The notes: generated from the sequence alone by a model not told the origin. Counted from the stretch's first letter, positions 7,183 through 15,892 are shown. The stretch: DNA of 64,000 nucleotides from Streptomyces bauhiniae (GCF_004784475.1 NZ_SRRT01000002.1:682001-746000); one strand, 5' to 3'. A program made the numbers and translations.

Positions 7183-7665
7183 GTGCACGAACGCGTACTG
7201 CGGGTCAGCGAGGCCCTGCGGGAACTCGGCAGCGACGCCGAGGTGGTCGAACTCCCCGACCCGGCGCCCACCGCGGCCACGGCGGCGGCCCAGGTCGGCT
7301 GCCCGGTGGGCGCGATCGCCAACAGCCTGGTCTTCTCCGTCGACGGCGACCCGCTGCTCGTCCTCACCAGCGGCGCCCACCGCGTGGACACCCGGCGCCT
7401 CGCCGGTCTGCTGGGCGTGGCCCGCAAGCGCGTCCGGCGCGCGGACCCGGCCTTCGTCCTGACGGCCACCGGCCAGGAGGTGGGCGGCGTGGCCCCGGTC
7501 GGCCATCCGCAGCCGGTGCGCACCCTGATCGACGCGACCCTGGCCGGGTACGAGCACCTCTGGGCGGGCGCCGGGATGCCGCACACGGTGTTCCGGACGA
7601 CATATCCGGAGCTGGTGCGGATCACCGGCGGCGAGCCGGCCGAGGTCGCGGAGGGACCGGCGTAG
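7183..7665 (+). CDS. YbaK/EbsC-family aminoacyl-tRNA deacylase
   Basis: A 160-residue YbaK/prolyl-tRNA-editing domain protein of standard single-domain length. It has GCPVGAIANSLVFSVDGDPL and, near the C-terminus, GGVAPVGHPQPV, matching the family G-G-V-x-P-x-G motif; the catalytic Lys region falls at ARKRVRRADPAFV. Members hydrolyse mischarged tRNAs such as Cys-tRNAPro in the cytoplasm; exact specificity is not visible. The GTG start has GGAGG eight bases upstream. It was probably coupled to the acetyltransferase that decayed upstream. Confidence 0.85.
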   Translation: MHERVLRVSEALRELGSDAEVVELPDPAPTAATAAAQVGCPVGAIANSLVFSVDGDPLLVLTSGAHRVDTRRLAGLLGVARKRVRRADPAFVLTATGQEVGGVAPVGHPQPVRTLIDATLAGYEHLWAGAGMPHTVFRTTYPELVRITGGEPAEVAEGPA

Positions 7666-7671
7666 GGCGCC

Positions 7672-8013
7672 CTACTCCTCGATGACGGCCACCACGTCGA
7701 GCCCCGCGTTGCGCAGGATGCGCTGGACGGCCCGGCGGGGGCCGCGGATGGTGAGTTCGGCGGGTTCCGGGCGCAGGGTGGCTCCGCGCAGGAGGGCGTA
7801 GGCGCAGGCCAGGTCGATGCGGGTCACCTGGCTCATGTCGACGGTCCAGGCGGTGGCCGTGTGCAGTGGCGGGGCGCCGAGGACCTCCTCCAGATCACGC
7901 AGGGCCTCGGCGCCGATGTCCCCGGCCAGGATCAGCTCGGGCAGCCGGACGTCGGCGGCCGAGACCGTCAGGACAGGCCCGATGGGCGGCTCGAAGGGCG
8001 GTTCGGCTGCCAT
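7672..8013 (-). CDS. STAS-domain protein
   Basis: A 113-residue single STAS domain, the fold of anti-sigma-factor antagonists. Visible signature: WTVDMSQVTRIDLACAYALL, corresponding to the D-x-S-x-V-x-x-I-D loop. The Ser usually phosphorylated in the D-S-S-G motif is replaced here (IDLACA), so classic partner switching by an anti-sigma kinase may not apply. An excellent AAGGAGGTCACC ribosome site precedes the ATG at 8013. Convergent with ybaK with only six bases between. Confidence 0.75.
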   Translation of the reverse strand: MAAEPPFEPPIGPVLTVSAADVRLPELILAGDIGAEALRDLEEVLGAPPLHTATAWTVDMSQVTRIDLACAYALLRGATLRPEPAELTIRGPRRAVQRILRNAGLDVVAVIEE

Positions 8014-8193
8014 GGTGACCTCCTTCGCAGCCGGAGGCGGAACACTGCTCTCCCTCCATGGTCACACGGTCGCCACATGATCGGCCAGACCTCTTCACCC
8101 GCACCACGCGTCCCCGCCACCACGGTGTGAGAACCGTCGCGCCCGAGAGGCTGAACTTGCGTCCGACCTGCGGTGACGTGTTTGGGTGGCGTG

Positions 8194-9408
8194 ATGCGCT
8201 CCTCCACTCGCATGGCGTCCCACCGCTCGACGAACGACCAGGCCCACGCCGTACCTGACGGCCCGTCAGGGGGCTGGGCCGACCCTTACGGGGAAGCCGA
8301 TCCCTACCGGGAGGGTGCCGGGCGGCCCGCCGGTCGCCGCAGGCGCGGGCGGAAGCGCACCCGGCCGTTCAAGAACCTGCGGCGCCTGGTGAAGGCCGGG
8401 ATCGCGGTCGCCGTCGCGCTGGCGTTCCTGGTGCTGGGCGACCGGTTCGCGGTGCTGTTCGCGGAGCGCAAGACCGAGGACCAGTTGCAGAAGTCGCTGC
8501 ATCTGGAGGCCGCGCCGCAGGTGGAGATCGACGGCTTCCCGTTCCTGACCCAGGTGCTGGACAAGCGGATCGACACCGCGCACGTCACCGTCCCCGACCT
8601 CGCCGCCGACCGGGTCTCCCTGGCCCGCGTCCACGCCACCGCGCACGACGTACGGCTCGACGGCGACCTCCCCTCCCATCTCAAGGGCGGCACCGTCCAC
8701 TCCGTCGACGGCGACGTACTGCTCTCCTTCGAGGACCTCGACCGTGAACTGGGCGCGTCCCAGGTGCAGTTCAGCAAGCTGGGCCACCATGCGATCAAGG
8801 CGGACGGGCAGGTGCCGATCGGCGGGCAGCGGCTCGGGCTGCACGCGGAGGCGCGGATCGGGCGGTCCGGCGACCGGGGGGTCTCGACCGACATCAGCCG
8901 TATGCGGCTCGACATCGGGGACGTGGCGGTCTTCCGGCCCGGCCGGAACGGAGGGCTCCGGCTCACCCCGAAGGCGGCGCGCGAGGTCGCAAAACAGCGG
9001 GACAAGGTGCGCGCCATGCTGGCCGTACCGGCGATCGCGGAGCGGGCCGGGATCGACCGGTCGCAGATCCGCGACGCGCTGCGCAACGAGTCGGCCCTGG
9101 AGCGGCTCACCGGCACGCCGGGGTTCGTGGGCAAGCTGATGAAGGTCAACCTGTTCGACGTGGTCGCCGACCAGCCCGACCTGCCCGCGAAGCTCGGCGT
9201 CGACCCCAAGCTGATGGGCGCGGTACGGGGTGTCACCGAGCCGCAGCTCGCGGATCAGCTCAATCTGTCGTTCGAGCTGCCGAAGACGCCGGGCGACATC
9301 CGTATCCAGCGGATCACCGTGGAGCGGGACGGCATCCGGGCCCGTCTCAGCGGCGGTGCGCTGCCGTTCGGCGACACGCCGAAGGCGCGGGCGGCGGGCG
9401 GTCGCTGA
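8194..9408 (+). CDS. DUF2993/LmeA-like phospholipid-binding protein
   Basis: About 404 residues. A basic, Arg-rich cytoplasmic start is followed by one membrane anchor (GIAVAVALAFLVLGDRFAVL, about residues 70-90). The DUF2993 domain follows, with QVEIDGFPFLTQVLDKRID and repeated VxVxDL/VHATAHDVRL strands. Family members sit on the outside of the membrane and bind lipids; mycobacterial LmeA acts in lipomannan elongation. The start is uncertain: ATG at 8194 or 8212 are both possible. Its end is one base from the convergent TetR gene. Confidence 0.85.
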   Translation: MRSSTRMASHRSTNDQAHAVPDGPSGGWADPYGEADPYREGAGRPAGRRRRGRKRTRPFKNLRRLVKAGIAVAVALAFLVLGDRFAVLFAERKTEDQLQKSLHLEAAPQVEIDGFPFLTQVLDKRIDTAHVTVPDLAADRVSLARVHATAHDVRLDGDLPSHLKGGTVHSVDGDVLLSFEDLDRELGASQVQFSKLGHHAIKADGQVPIGGQRLGLHAEARIGRSGDRGVSTDISRMRLDIGDVAVFRPGRNGGLRLTPKAAREVAKQRDKVRAMLAVPAIAERAGIDRSQIRDALRNESALERLTGTPGFVGKLMKVNLFDVVADQPDLPAKLGVDPKLMGAVRGVTEPQLADQLNLSFELPKTPGDIRIQRITVERDGIRARLSGGALPFGDTPKARAAGGR

Positions 9409-9409
9409 G

Positions 9410-10192
9410 TCAGGCGTCCGGCGCCTTGTCGGGCAGGTAGCTCGCCAGGCCCCGCAGGATGATCTCCAGGCCGATGTCGAACCGCTCGTCGGAGGAGTCG
9501 GTCACCATCACGTCCGCGAGGGCGCGCAGGTGGGGGAAGTCCGCCGGGGGCAGGGACGCGAAGTAGTTCTGCATCTCCCCGGCCATCTCGCGCCAGTCGG
9601 GGCGGGCCAGTGAGGAGTCGCCGTCGTCGGGCCGGGCGGCGGCCCGGTCCTGCCACATGCCCTCCTCCAGCACGAAGCCGTCGATGTAGGTGGAGATGAG
9701 GTCCCCGGCCTCCGCCGCGATCCGGTCCGGCAGCCCGGCCGTACGGAATATGGCGAGCAAGCCCTCCACATGCGGCAGCAGTTCGGCCGTGAAGGGGACG
9801 TGGGCCATGGAGATCCGGGCCACGTCCCGGTGGGACAGCAGACGCTTGCGTCCGGCGCGCGCGTAGTCCCGGACCTGCTCGCGCCAGCGTTCGGGGTCGG
9901 GCGCGGGCATCGTGAAGCCGTCGAAGAGCCGGGTGTACATCAGCTCCAGCAGGTCGTCCTTGGAGCTGACGTAGGCGTAGAGCGCGGAGACGGTGACGCC
10001 CAGTTCGGCCGCCACCTGGCGCATCGAGAGCCCGTCGAGCCCCTGGCGGTCCAGTACGGAGAACGCTGCCTCGACGATCCGCTCGCGCGACAGCGGGGTG
10101 CGCTGGGCCGCCGTCTGCGGGCGGGCGGGACGCTCGCGTTCCCAGGGGGACGGCGGAGGGAGTGCGGGGTTGCCGGCGGCCGCGTCGCTCAT
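9410..10192 (-). CDS. TetR-family repressor of the adjacent efflux pump
   Basis: A 260-residue TetR regulator. The helix-turn-helix lies at about residues 36-80 (IVEAAFSVLDRQGLDGLSMR, then LGVTVSALYAYVSSKDDL), followed by a TetR_C-type effector domain with an inserted acidic loop. The first 30 residues are a Pro-rich extension. It is divergent from the MFS gene across a 240-base intergenic region holding four GAACAnTGTTC-like palindromes, one next to its own start (10216-10226). Negative autoregulation and repression of the pump are therefore likely; the inducer is unknown. Confidence 0.9.
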   Translation of the reverse strand: MSDAAAGNPALPPPSPWERERPARPQTAAQRTPLSRERIVEAAFSVLDRQGLDGLSMRQVAAELGVTVSALYAYVSSKDDLLELMYTRLFDGFTMPAPDPERWREQVRDYARAGRKRLLSHRDVARISMAHVPFTAELLPHVEGLLAIFRTAGLPDRIAAEAGDLISTYIDGFVLEEGMWQDRAAARPDDGDSSLARPDWREMAGEMQNYFASLPPADFPHLRALADVMVTDSSDERFDIGLEIILRGLASYLPDKAPDA

Positions 10193-10215
10193 GGGGACAG
10201 TCTAGGGCCGTCGGA

Positions 10216-10226
10216 GAACAGTGTTC
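10216..10226. promoter_or_regulatory. Operator-like palindrome 1 (GAACAGTGTTC)
   Basis: A perfect palindrome with a central G, 24 bases upstream of the TetR start codon; a site for autorepression of the TetR gene. One of four related sites in this intergenic region. Confidence 0.6.
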
Positions 10227-10307
10227 ACGGCTGGTGAGCGGGGTTTGTTCGCGGCGCGCTCGGTCTCGGAGCGGTTGTCCACAGGGCACTTCCCTCGCGA
10301 CCAACGC

Positions 10308-10347
10308 GATATATCTTGTTCTCGCGGCGAGCTTGCGCTATATCTTG
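10308..10347. repeat. Direct repeat TATATCTTG x2 in the TetR/MFS intergenic region
   Basis: GCGATATATCTTG and GCGCTATATCTTG recur about 28 bases apart (starting near 10307 and 10335). They form an AT-rich island unusual for this sequence. They may be promoter elements or sites for a second regulator; no function is assigned. Confidence 0.45.
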
Positions 10348-10349
10348 AT

Positions 10350-10398
10350 GAACAGCGTTCTCTCAGTGAGCACTGTTCTGCTACGGTGAACAGTGTTC
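10350..10398. promoter_or_regulatory. Operator-like palindromes 2-4 upstream of the MFS gene
   Basis: GAACAGCGTTC (10350-10360), GAGCACTGTTC (10368-10378) and GAACAGTGTTC (10388-10398) follow one another 18-20 bases apart, ending 34 bases before the MFS start codon. The second and third each carry one change from the perfect palindrome, which the fourth matches exactly. Helically phased spacing suggests cooperative binding by the divergent TetR protein over the pump promoter. Confidence 0.6.
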
Positions 10399-10432
10399 TC
10401 CGGCTCCGGTCCCTTCCGCGAGGAGTTTTTCG

Positions 10433-12145
10433 ATGTCCACCACCGGTGTCGCGTCCGCCGAGACGCCCACTGACTCACCAGCGCCCTATCGATGGCGCTG
10501 GGCTGCGCTCTTCGTGATCCTCGCGGCCGAGGTGATGGACCTCCTGGACGCCGTGGTCACGAACATCGCGGGCCCGTCCATGCGCGCCGACCTGGGCGGC
10601 GGTGCCTCCACCCTGCAGTGGCTCGCCGCCGCCTACACGCTCTCGATGGCCGTCGGCCTGGTCACCGGCGGCCGCCTCGGCGACATCCACGGCCGCCGGA
10701 ACATGTTCCTGGTCGGCGCCGCCGGCTTCACCGTGGGCTCGCTGCTCTGCGCGGTCTCGGTGTCGCCCGCGATGCTGATCGGCGCCCGTGTCATACAGGG
10801 GCTCTTCGGCGCGGTGATGCTGCCGCAGGGCCTCGGCATGATCAAGGAGATGTTCCCGCCGAAGGAGTCGCAGAAGGCGTTCGGCATGTTCGGCCCGGTC
10901 ATGGGCCTGTCCGCGGTCTCCGGGCCGATCCTGGCGGGCTGGCTGGTGGACGCCGACTACTTCGGCACCGGCTGGCGCATGATCTTCCTGATCAACCTGC
11001 CGCTGGGCGCCGCCGCCCTGCTGGGTGCCGTGCGCTACCTGCCGAAGACCCGTTCCGAGAGCAAGCCGCGCCTCGACATCCCCGGCATGCTCCTGGTCTC
11101 CCTGGCCGCCCTGCTCCTCATCTTCCCGCTGGTCCAGGGCCGTGAGTACGACTGGCCGGTGTGGACCTTCGTGATGATGGCCGCCTCGGTCGTCGTCTTC
11201 GCCGCCTTCGCGCTGTACGAGGCGCGGCGCAGCCGGGCGGGCCTGGACCCGCTGGTGGTCATCAGCCTGTTCCGCAAGCGCGGCTTCAGCGGCGGCATGA
11301 TCCTCGGCCTGGTCTTCTTCTCGGCCATGCAGGGCTTCATGCTGGTCTTCAACCTGTACACCCAGATCGGTCTCGGCTACTCGCCGCTGAAGGCGGGCCT
11401 GGTGATGGTGCCCTGGTCGGGCGGCATGATCGTCGGCTTCGGGCTCGCCCAGGCGGTCACCCGGTTCGGCCGTGCCGTGCTCCAGGGCGGCGCGCTGGTC
11501 ATGGCGCTCGGCGTGTTCGCGGTGTGGCTGACCCTGGACCTCGCGGGCAGCGGTGTCGGCCCCTGGCAGCTCCTCCCCTCGCTCCTGGTGACCGGCATCG
11601 GCATGGGCCTGCTGATGGCGCCCTTCTTCGACATCGTGCTGGCCAGCGTCGAACAGCACGAGACGGGTTCGGCCTCCGGCACCATGACGGCGGTCCAGCA
11701 GTTGGGCGGCGCCTTCGGTGTGGCCATCCTCGGCACCGTCTTCTTCGGCCTGCTGGGCGGCGGCATCGCCACCGCCGTCGACCACCACTCCGACGGTCTG
11801 CGCAAGCAGTTGACCGCCGCGCATGTCGCGCCGGCCGCCCAGGACCGGGTCGTGGCGGACTTGCGGACCTGCGCCTCGGACCGCGCGGTCGCCAAGGACC
11901 CGGCCGCGACCCCGGCCTCCTGCGCCACCCTGGAGAAGGACACCCGGTCGGTCATCACCTCGCCGCAGGACGGCGCCCGGATACCGGCCGCCCTCCAGTC
12001 CACCGCCACGTCGGCCTTCAAGGGCGGCTTCGGGTCCGTCATGAAGACCGTGCTGTGGATCGTGGACGGGATGCTCGTCCTGACGTTCCTGCTCGCCTTC
12101 CTCCTGCCGCGCCGGGCGCGTCCCGAGGAATCCGCCGGGCACTGA
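10433..12145 (+). CDS. EmrB/QacA-type MFS drug exporter (DHA2, 14 TM)
   Basis: A 570-residue drug:H+ antiporter. Motif A is GGRLGDIHGRR between helices 2 and 3; motif C is GPVMGLSAVSGPILAGWL in helix 5; helix 1 holds the D1 motif-like LLDAVVTNIAGPSM. Length and hydrophobic pattern fit 14 helices. A large extracytoplasmic loop lies near residues 450-520, before the last helix, and contains two Cys (RTCASD, PASCAT) that could form a disulfide. AGGAG lies ten bases before the ATG. Regulated by the divergent TetR. Confidence 0.92.
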   Translation: MSTTGVASAETPTDSPAPYRWRWAALFVILAAEVMDLLDAVVTNIAGPSMRADLGGGASTLQWLAAAYTLSMAVGLVTGGRLGDIHGRRNMFLVGAAGFTVGSLLCAVSVSPAMLIGARVIQGLFGAVMLPQGLGMIKEMFPPKESQKAFGMFGPVMGLSAVSGPILAGWLVDADYFGTGWRMIFLINLPLGAAALLGAVRYLPKTRSESKPRLDIPGMLLVSLAALLLIFPLVQGREYDWPVWTFVMMAASVVVFAAFALYEARRSRAGLDPLVVISLFRKRGFSGGMILGLVFFSAMQGFMLVFNLYTQIGLGYSPLKAGLVMVPWSGGMIVGFGLAQAVTRFGRAVLQGGALVMALGVFAVWLTLDLAGSGVGPWQLLPSLLVTGIGMGLLMAPFFDIVLASVEQHETGSASGTMTAVQQLGGAFGVAILGTVFFGLLGGGIATAVDHHSDGLRKQLTAAHVAPAAQDRVVADLRTCASDRAVAKDPAATPASCATLEKDTRSVITSPQDGARIPAALQSTATSAFKGGFGSVMKTVLWIVDGMLVLTFLLAFLLPRRARPEESAGH

Positions 12146-12153
12146 GCGGACGG

Positions 12154-12192
12154 ACGGGCCGGGCATCCCCAGGGCGGGGGTGCCCGGCCCGT
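12154..12192. terminator. Strong terminator after the MFS gene
   Basis: ACGGGCCGGGCATCCCC (12154-12170) pairs with GGGGGTGCCCGGCCCGT (12176-12192) around AGGGC: a 17-bp stem with a single T-G wobble, just after the MFS stop at 12145. Confidence 0.75.
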
Positions 12193-12215
12193 GCCGTACC
12201 GGGGAGGATGAGCCC

Positions 12216-13328
12216 GTGCTCACTTCGTACGCAGCTCACTTCGACACACCGGCCGGGTATCTCGACTTCGCGCGGTTCGGGCCGCCGTCGCGGGACGCGG
12301 TGGACGCCACCGCGCGGGCCCTGGCGGAGTCCGCCCGCGCCGACCACACCACGGTGGACGGCCTGATGCGCGCGGAGGTGACCGCGCGGGAGACCGCCGC
12401 CCGCCTGGCGGGGACCGACGCCGGGAACACCGTGCTGCTGCCGAACGCGTCCACCGGCCTCTTCCACGCCGCGCTCGGCATCCGGGAGGGCACGGTCCTC
12501 GTCCCCCGCACCGACTTCCCCGCCAACCACTACCCGTGGCGCCGCACCGCGGGGCTCGGCCGGGTGACGCCCCGCTGGCTCGACCCGGAGCCCGGCGGCG
12601 GGGTCACCCCCGAGCTGGTGCGGGCCGCGCTGACCGAGGATGTCGTGGCGCTGTCGGTGAGCGCGGTGGACTTCCGTACCGGGTTCCGGGCGGATCTGGC
12701 GGGGCTGCGGGAGGCGATCGGGCCGGACCGGCTGCTGGTGGTGGACGCCATCCAGGCGTTCGGCGCTGCCGAGCTGCCCTGGGACGCGGCGGACGTGGTG
12801 GTGGCCGGCGGCCAGAAGTGGCTGCGCGCCGGGTGGGCGACGGGTTTCGCCACCCTGTCCGACCGCGCGCTGGAGACCCTGGAACCGGTGCTCACCGGCT
12901 GGACGGGCGTGGCGGAGGTCGGCCTCTTCGACGGCGAGGAGCATCCGCCCGTCCCGGACGCGGGCCGCTGGTCCGTCACCAATCTGAGCCCGGTGACGGC
13001 AGCCGCCTTCGCGGCCGCGCTGGACCTCGTCGAACGGCACACCGTGGGCGCGATCGAGGCGGCCGTCGCGGAGCGGATCGGTGAACTCGCCGAGGTCGTC
13101 CGGGAGTACGGGGGCCGGGTCCTCTCCCCCACCGACCCGGCCCGGCGGGCGGGCATCCTCTCCTTCACCCTGCCGGACCGCGACCCGGCGCTCGTGGCGA
13201 AGGCGCTGCACGCCGAGGGCGTCACGCCCACGGTGCGCGCGGACTCGCTGAGGTTCTCCCCGCACGCCTCGACCCCGCCGGAGGTGGGCGACCGGGTCGC
13301 CGCCGCACTGTCGGCCCTCGGGGACTGA
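12216..13328 (+). CDS. Class V aminotransferase-fold PLP enzyme
   Basis: A 370-residue fold-type I PLP enzyme of the class V (NifS/kynureninase) group. The PLP Lys is in VVVAGGQKWLRAG and the cofactor Asp in LLVVDAIQAFGA; the phosphate loop is LLPNASTGLFHAAL. Reactions in this family include cysteine desulfuration, C-S lyase and transaminase chemistry; which one applies is not visible. The GTG at 12216 was chosen for its GGGGAGGA site. It is a single gene following a terminator, so probably its own unit. An ergothioneine EgtE-type role is conceivable but rests only on fold, 18 kb from egtABCD. Confidence 0.82.
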   Translation: MLTSYAAHFDTPAGYLDFARFGPPSRDAVDATARALAESARADHTTVDGLMRAEVTARETAARLAGTDAGNTVLLPNASTGLFHAALGIREGTVLVPRTDFPANHYPWRRTAGLGRVTPRWLDPEPGGGVTPELVRAALTEDVVALSVSAVDFRTGFRADLAGLREAIGPDRLLVVDAIQAFGAAELPWDAADVVVAGGQKWLRAGWATGFATLSDRALETLEPVLTGWTGVAEVGLFDGEEHPPVPDAGRWSVTNLSPVTAAAFAAALDLVERHTVGAIEAAVAERIGELAEVVREYGGRVLSPTDPARRAGILSFTLPDRDPALVAKALHAEGVTPTVRADSLRFSPHASTPPEVGDRVAAALSALGD

Positions 13329-13397
13329 CCGCGCCGGGGGGCCGTGCCATGATTCCTACTCGGCAGTAGCTAGATGTTCGCGGTAGGAGGCAGCGCA

Positions 13398-13907
13398 GTG
13401 GCCCGTGTGTTGAGTGTGAGCGACAGCATCGTCATCGACGTCTCGCCGGACGCCGCCTACCGGGCGGTGAGCGACCCCGCCGAGATGGGCCGCTGGAGCC
13501 CGGAGAACCTGGGCACCACCCCCGGCTCGGCGGCGGGTCCGGCCGAGGTGGGCACCAGCTTCGTCGGCCGGAACAAGCGCGGACGCTTCCGCTGGGTGAC
13601 CCGGTGCACGGTCACGGCAGCCGAGCCGGGCCGCCGCTTCGCCTTCCGGGTCCACGCGATCGGCGTGGGCCGCCCGCGCCTGCGCGGCCCGATCGCCACC
13701 TGGGAGTACCGGTTCGAGCCGGAGGGCGAGGGCACCCGCGTCACCGAGATCTGGACCGACGACCGCCGTACCTGGCCCGACTTCGTGGCCGGTGTCTTCG
13801 ACCGGATCGTCACGTCGGGCAGCACCTTCCCCGACTTCCAGGCCCGCAACATCCGCAGGACGCTGGCCAACCTGAAGCGGGAGCTGGAGCGGCAGCACGC
13901 GGCGTGA
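13398..13907 (+). CDS. SRPBCC-family protein
   Basis: About 169 residues forming one polyketide-cyclase/dehydrase (SRPBCC) domain: VSDSIVIDVSPDAAYRAVSD and the DPAEMGRWSPE lid, then a cavity-forming C-terminal helix (FPDFQARNIRRTLANLKREL). Such proteins bind small hydrophobic ligands. The GTG at 13398 follows GTAGGAGG and beats an ATG 24 bases upstream that has no ribosome site. Ligand and pathway unknown. Confidence 0.82.
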   Translation: MARVLSVSDSIVIDVSPDAAYRAVSDPAEMGRWSPENLGTTPGSAAGPAEVGTSFVGRNKRGRFRWVTRCTVTAAEPGRRFAFRVHAIGVGRPRLRGPIATWEYRFEPEGEGTRVTEIWTDDRRTWPDFVAGVFDRIVTSGSTFPDFQARNIRRTLANLKRELERQHAA

Positions 13908-13911
13908 GCCG

Positions 13912-14157
13912 TCAGTGACGGTGGTGGGAGTGGTTCTCCGGGTTGTCCTCCGGGGTCTGCCAGCCGACGCCCGACTGGTCCTGCGGGCCACGGCGGGTGT
14001 CGGCGCCGGGCGGCTGCGTGGACATGCGGCGCGAGCGCGCCCGTCGGCTGCCCAGCAGGAATCCGCCCAGCAGGATCACGGCGACGATCACGCCCACGAC
14101 CAGGAGCCAGAGCGCGCTCTTACTGGACGCGGCGAGGAATTCAGCAGCGATGTTCAT
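13912..14157 (-). CDS. Small single-TM protein (DUF6479-like)
   Basis: An 81-residue protein with one transmembrane helix (ALWLLVVGVIVAVILLGGFL, about residues 15-34), a basic stop-transfer RRARSRRMS, and a hydrophilic tail ending His-rich (NPENHSHHRH). The tail GVGWQTPEDNPE fits the Streptomyces DUF6479 group as remembered. Function unknown. Four bases from the convergent SRPBCC gene. Confidence 0.7.
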   Translation of the reverse strand: MNIAAEFLAASSKSALWLLVVGVIVAVILLGGFLLGSRRARSRRMSTQPPGADTRRGPQDQSGVGWQTPEDNPENHSHHRH

Positions 14158-14367
14158 GCAGGGCGGTTACCCCCGCGCACGCGGAGAATCCCTCTTCACC
14201 GGCCCCGTCAGCCTCCTCCGCGTCCGCGCTGCACCGAACGGAGCACCGCCGCCGGGACGGCCTGCACGGCAACACGTCCACATGCCCTTCAAGTCGTGCG
14301 GATAACTTGGCAGTTGTGTGCGTGTATTCGCTGGTCAGGGGCAATCGGCGGTCAGGAGGTTATGACA

Positions 14368-14538
14368 ATGGTTCCTTTGCTTCTGGTTCTTCTGCTGGCT
14401 CTCATCCTCTTCGGCGCGGGCTTCGCCCTGAAGGCGCTGTGGTGGATAGCGGTGATCGTCCTGGTCGTGTGGCTGGTCGGCTTCTTCGTGCGCCCCGCGG
14501 GCAGCGGTGGCCGTCGTGGCCGCTGGTACCGCTGGTAA
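14368..14538 (+). CDS. Small hydrophobic membrane protein
   Basis: A 56-residue protein made of two hydrophobic helices (MVPLLLVLLLALILFGAGFA and ALWWIAVIVLVVWLVGFF) with a short basic end GGRRGRWYRW. Very similar 'hydrophobic proteins' are common in Streptomyces, some associated with stress regulons. Two ATGs compete: 14362 is only one base from AGGAGGT (14354-14360), while 14368 has a normal 7-base spacing and is chosen. No function known. Confidence 0.75.
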   Translation: MVPLLLVLLLALILFGAGFALKALWWIAVIVLVVWLVGFFVRPAGSGGRRGRWYRW

Positions 14539-14565
14539 GCGGACCGCACGCACACCGCGGGACAT

Positions 14566-14604
14566 GACGAGGGGCCCGGCCTTCCCAAGGCCGGGCCCCT
14601 CGTC
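14566..14604. terminator. Bidirectional terminator between convergent genes
   Basis: A perfect 18-bp stem: GACGAGGGGCCCGGCCTT (14566-14583), a CCC loop, and its exact reverse complement (14587-14604). It lies between the hydrophobic-protein gene (ends 14538) and the leftward MscS gene (ends 14618), so it can stop both. Confidence 0.85.
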
Positions 14605-14617
14605 TTGCGCGGACGGG

Positions 14618-15619
14618 TCAGCGGGCGGTGAGCTGCTTCTCCTGCTCCTCGTTGCGCAGCCAGATGGTGCGCTGCGGGAACGGGATGTCGATGCCGGCCG
14701 CGTCCAGCGCGTCCTTCACCCGGCGGCGCAGCTCGCGGGTGACGCCCCACTGCTGGAGCGGGATGGTCTTCACAGCGAGGCGGACGACGACACCGTCCGC
14801 GTCCAGCGACTGCACACCCCACACGCTGGGGTCCTCCAGCAGGACGGCGGAGAAGGCGGGGTCCTGGCGCAGGGCGCGGCCGGCGTCCTCCAGTACCTGG
14901 TAGACGGTGTCGAGGTTGGCGTCGTAGGCGACGGCGACATCCAGGACGGCGCGGGCCCAGTCCTGGCTGTCGTTGCGGACGCGGAGGACCTCGCCGTTGC
15001 GGATGTGCCACAGGCCGCCGTTGAGGTCGCGGACGTGGGTCAGGCGCAGGCCGATGTGCTCGACCTCGCCGACGGCCTCGCCGAGGTCGACGGTGTCACC
15101 GACGCCGTACTGGTCCTCGACCATGATGAGCAGGCCGGAGAGGTAGTCGGCGACCAGGCTCTGCGCGCCGAAGCCGATGGCGAGGCCGACCACTCCGGCA
15201 CTGGCCAGCAGCGGGCCGAGGGCGATGCCGACCTGGTCGAGGATCATGGCCGTACCGAGCAGGGCGAGGACGATGGTGACGCCGCTGCTGAGCACCGAGC
15301 CGATGGTGCGGGCGCGCTGTTCGCGGCGCTGGGAGGAGCGGGCGCGGTCGCGCAGCAGGACGGCGGCCCCCCGTCCGGCGCGGCGCGGCGGGCGGGACTC
15401 GTGGTCGTCGCCGGAGGGCTGCAGGATGTGCTGGACGACGCGGGTGATGGCGCGCTTGGCCACCCAGCGGATCACCGCCAGGACGACGACGATCAGAGCG
15501 ATGCGCAGGGGGACCTCGACCAGTGCCGTGGTGTGCGCCTCCAGCCAGTTCGGCCAGGACGCGGCCAGATGCACGGCTCCGGACGCGCTGGGCTGTGGGG
15601 AAAGGTGCGGTGTCGGCAC
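14618..15619 (-). CDS. MscS-family mechanosensitive channel
   Basis: A 333-residue small-conductance mechanosensitive channel protein. Two N-terminal helices (VPLRIALIVVVLAVIRWVAK and VLSSGVTIVLALLGTAMILD) precede the pore helix with its Gly/Ala ridges (GVVGLAIGFGAQSLVADYLS) and the beta domain start EDQYGVGDTVDLG. The loop between helices (about 65-100) is Arg-rich. The channel opens under membrane tension to release solutes during hypo-osmotic shock. GTG start at 15619 after CGGAG. Confidence 0.92.
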   Translation of the reverse strand: MPTPHLSPQPSASGAVHLAASWPNWLEAHTTALVEVPLRIALIVVVLAVIRWVAKRAITRVVQHILQPSGDDHESRPPRRAGRGAAVLLRDRARSSQRREQRARTIGSVLSSGVTIVLALLGTAMILDQVGIALGPLLASAGVVGLAIGFGAQSLVADYLSGLLIMVEDQYGVGDTVDLGEAVGEVEHIGLRLTHVRDLNGGLWHIRNGEVLRVRNDSQDWARAVLDVAVAYDANLDTVYQVLEDAGRALRQDPAFSAVLLEDPSVWGVQSLDADGVVVRLAVKTIPLQQWGVTRELRRRVKDALDAAGIDIPFPQRTIWLRNEEQEKQLTAR

Positions 15620-15892
15620 GACTACTCCGTATTCGACGACTTTCGGACTCGTCGGCCGCGTCTACCCTCGAATACGTAAGACATGATCATCTAAGCTGAC
15701 CAGTTGGACCGGGTCCCCGGACACGCGTTGTCGGTACCGCCCCTTAAGGTGTCGTGTGCCCGTTCCTGGCCGGGCGTTCCTCGGGGCCGCCGTCTTTCGG
15801 CCCGCCGACGGTCCGGCCACGGCAGGTGACCGTCACCCGTCCCGTCGCTCCCCCCACCACCCGGCGACCCACTGGAAAGAGCAGCCTCCGCC

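Noticed and set aside
7672..8013. Calling the STAS protein a classical anti-anti-sigma factor
   Set aside because: The Ser normally phosphorylated in the D-S-S-G loop is absent (IDLACA).
12216..13328. Calling the class V PLP enzyme egtE
   Set aside because: The fold fits but distance from egtABCD and lack of specific motifs make the symbol unsafe.
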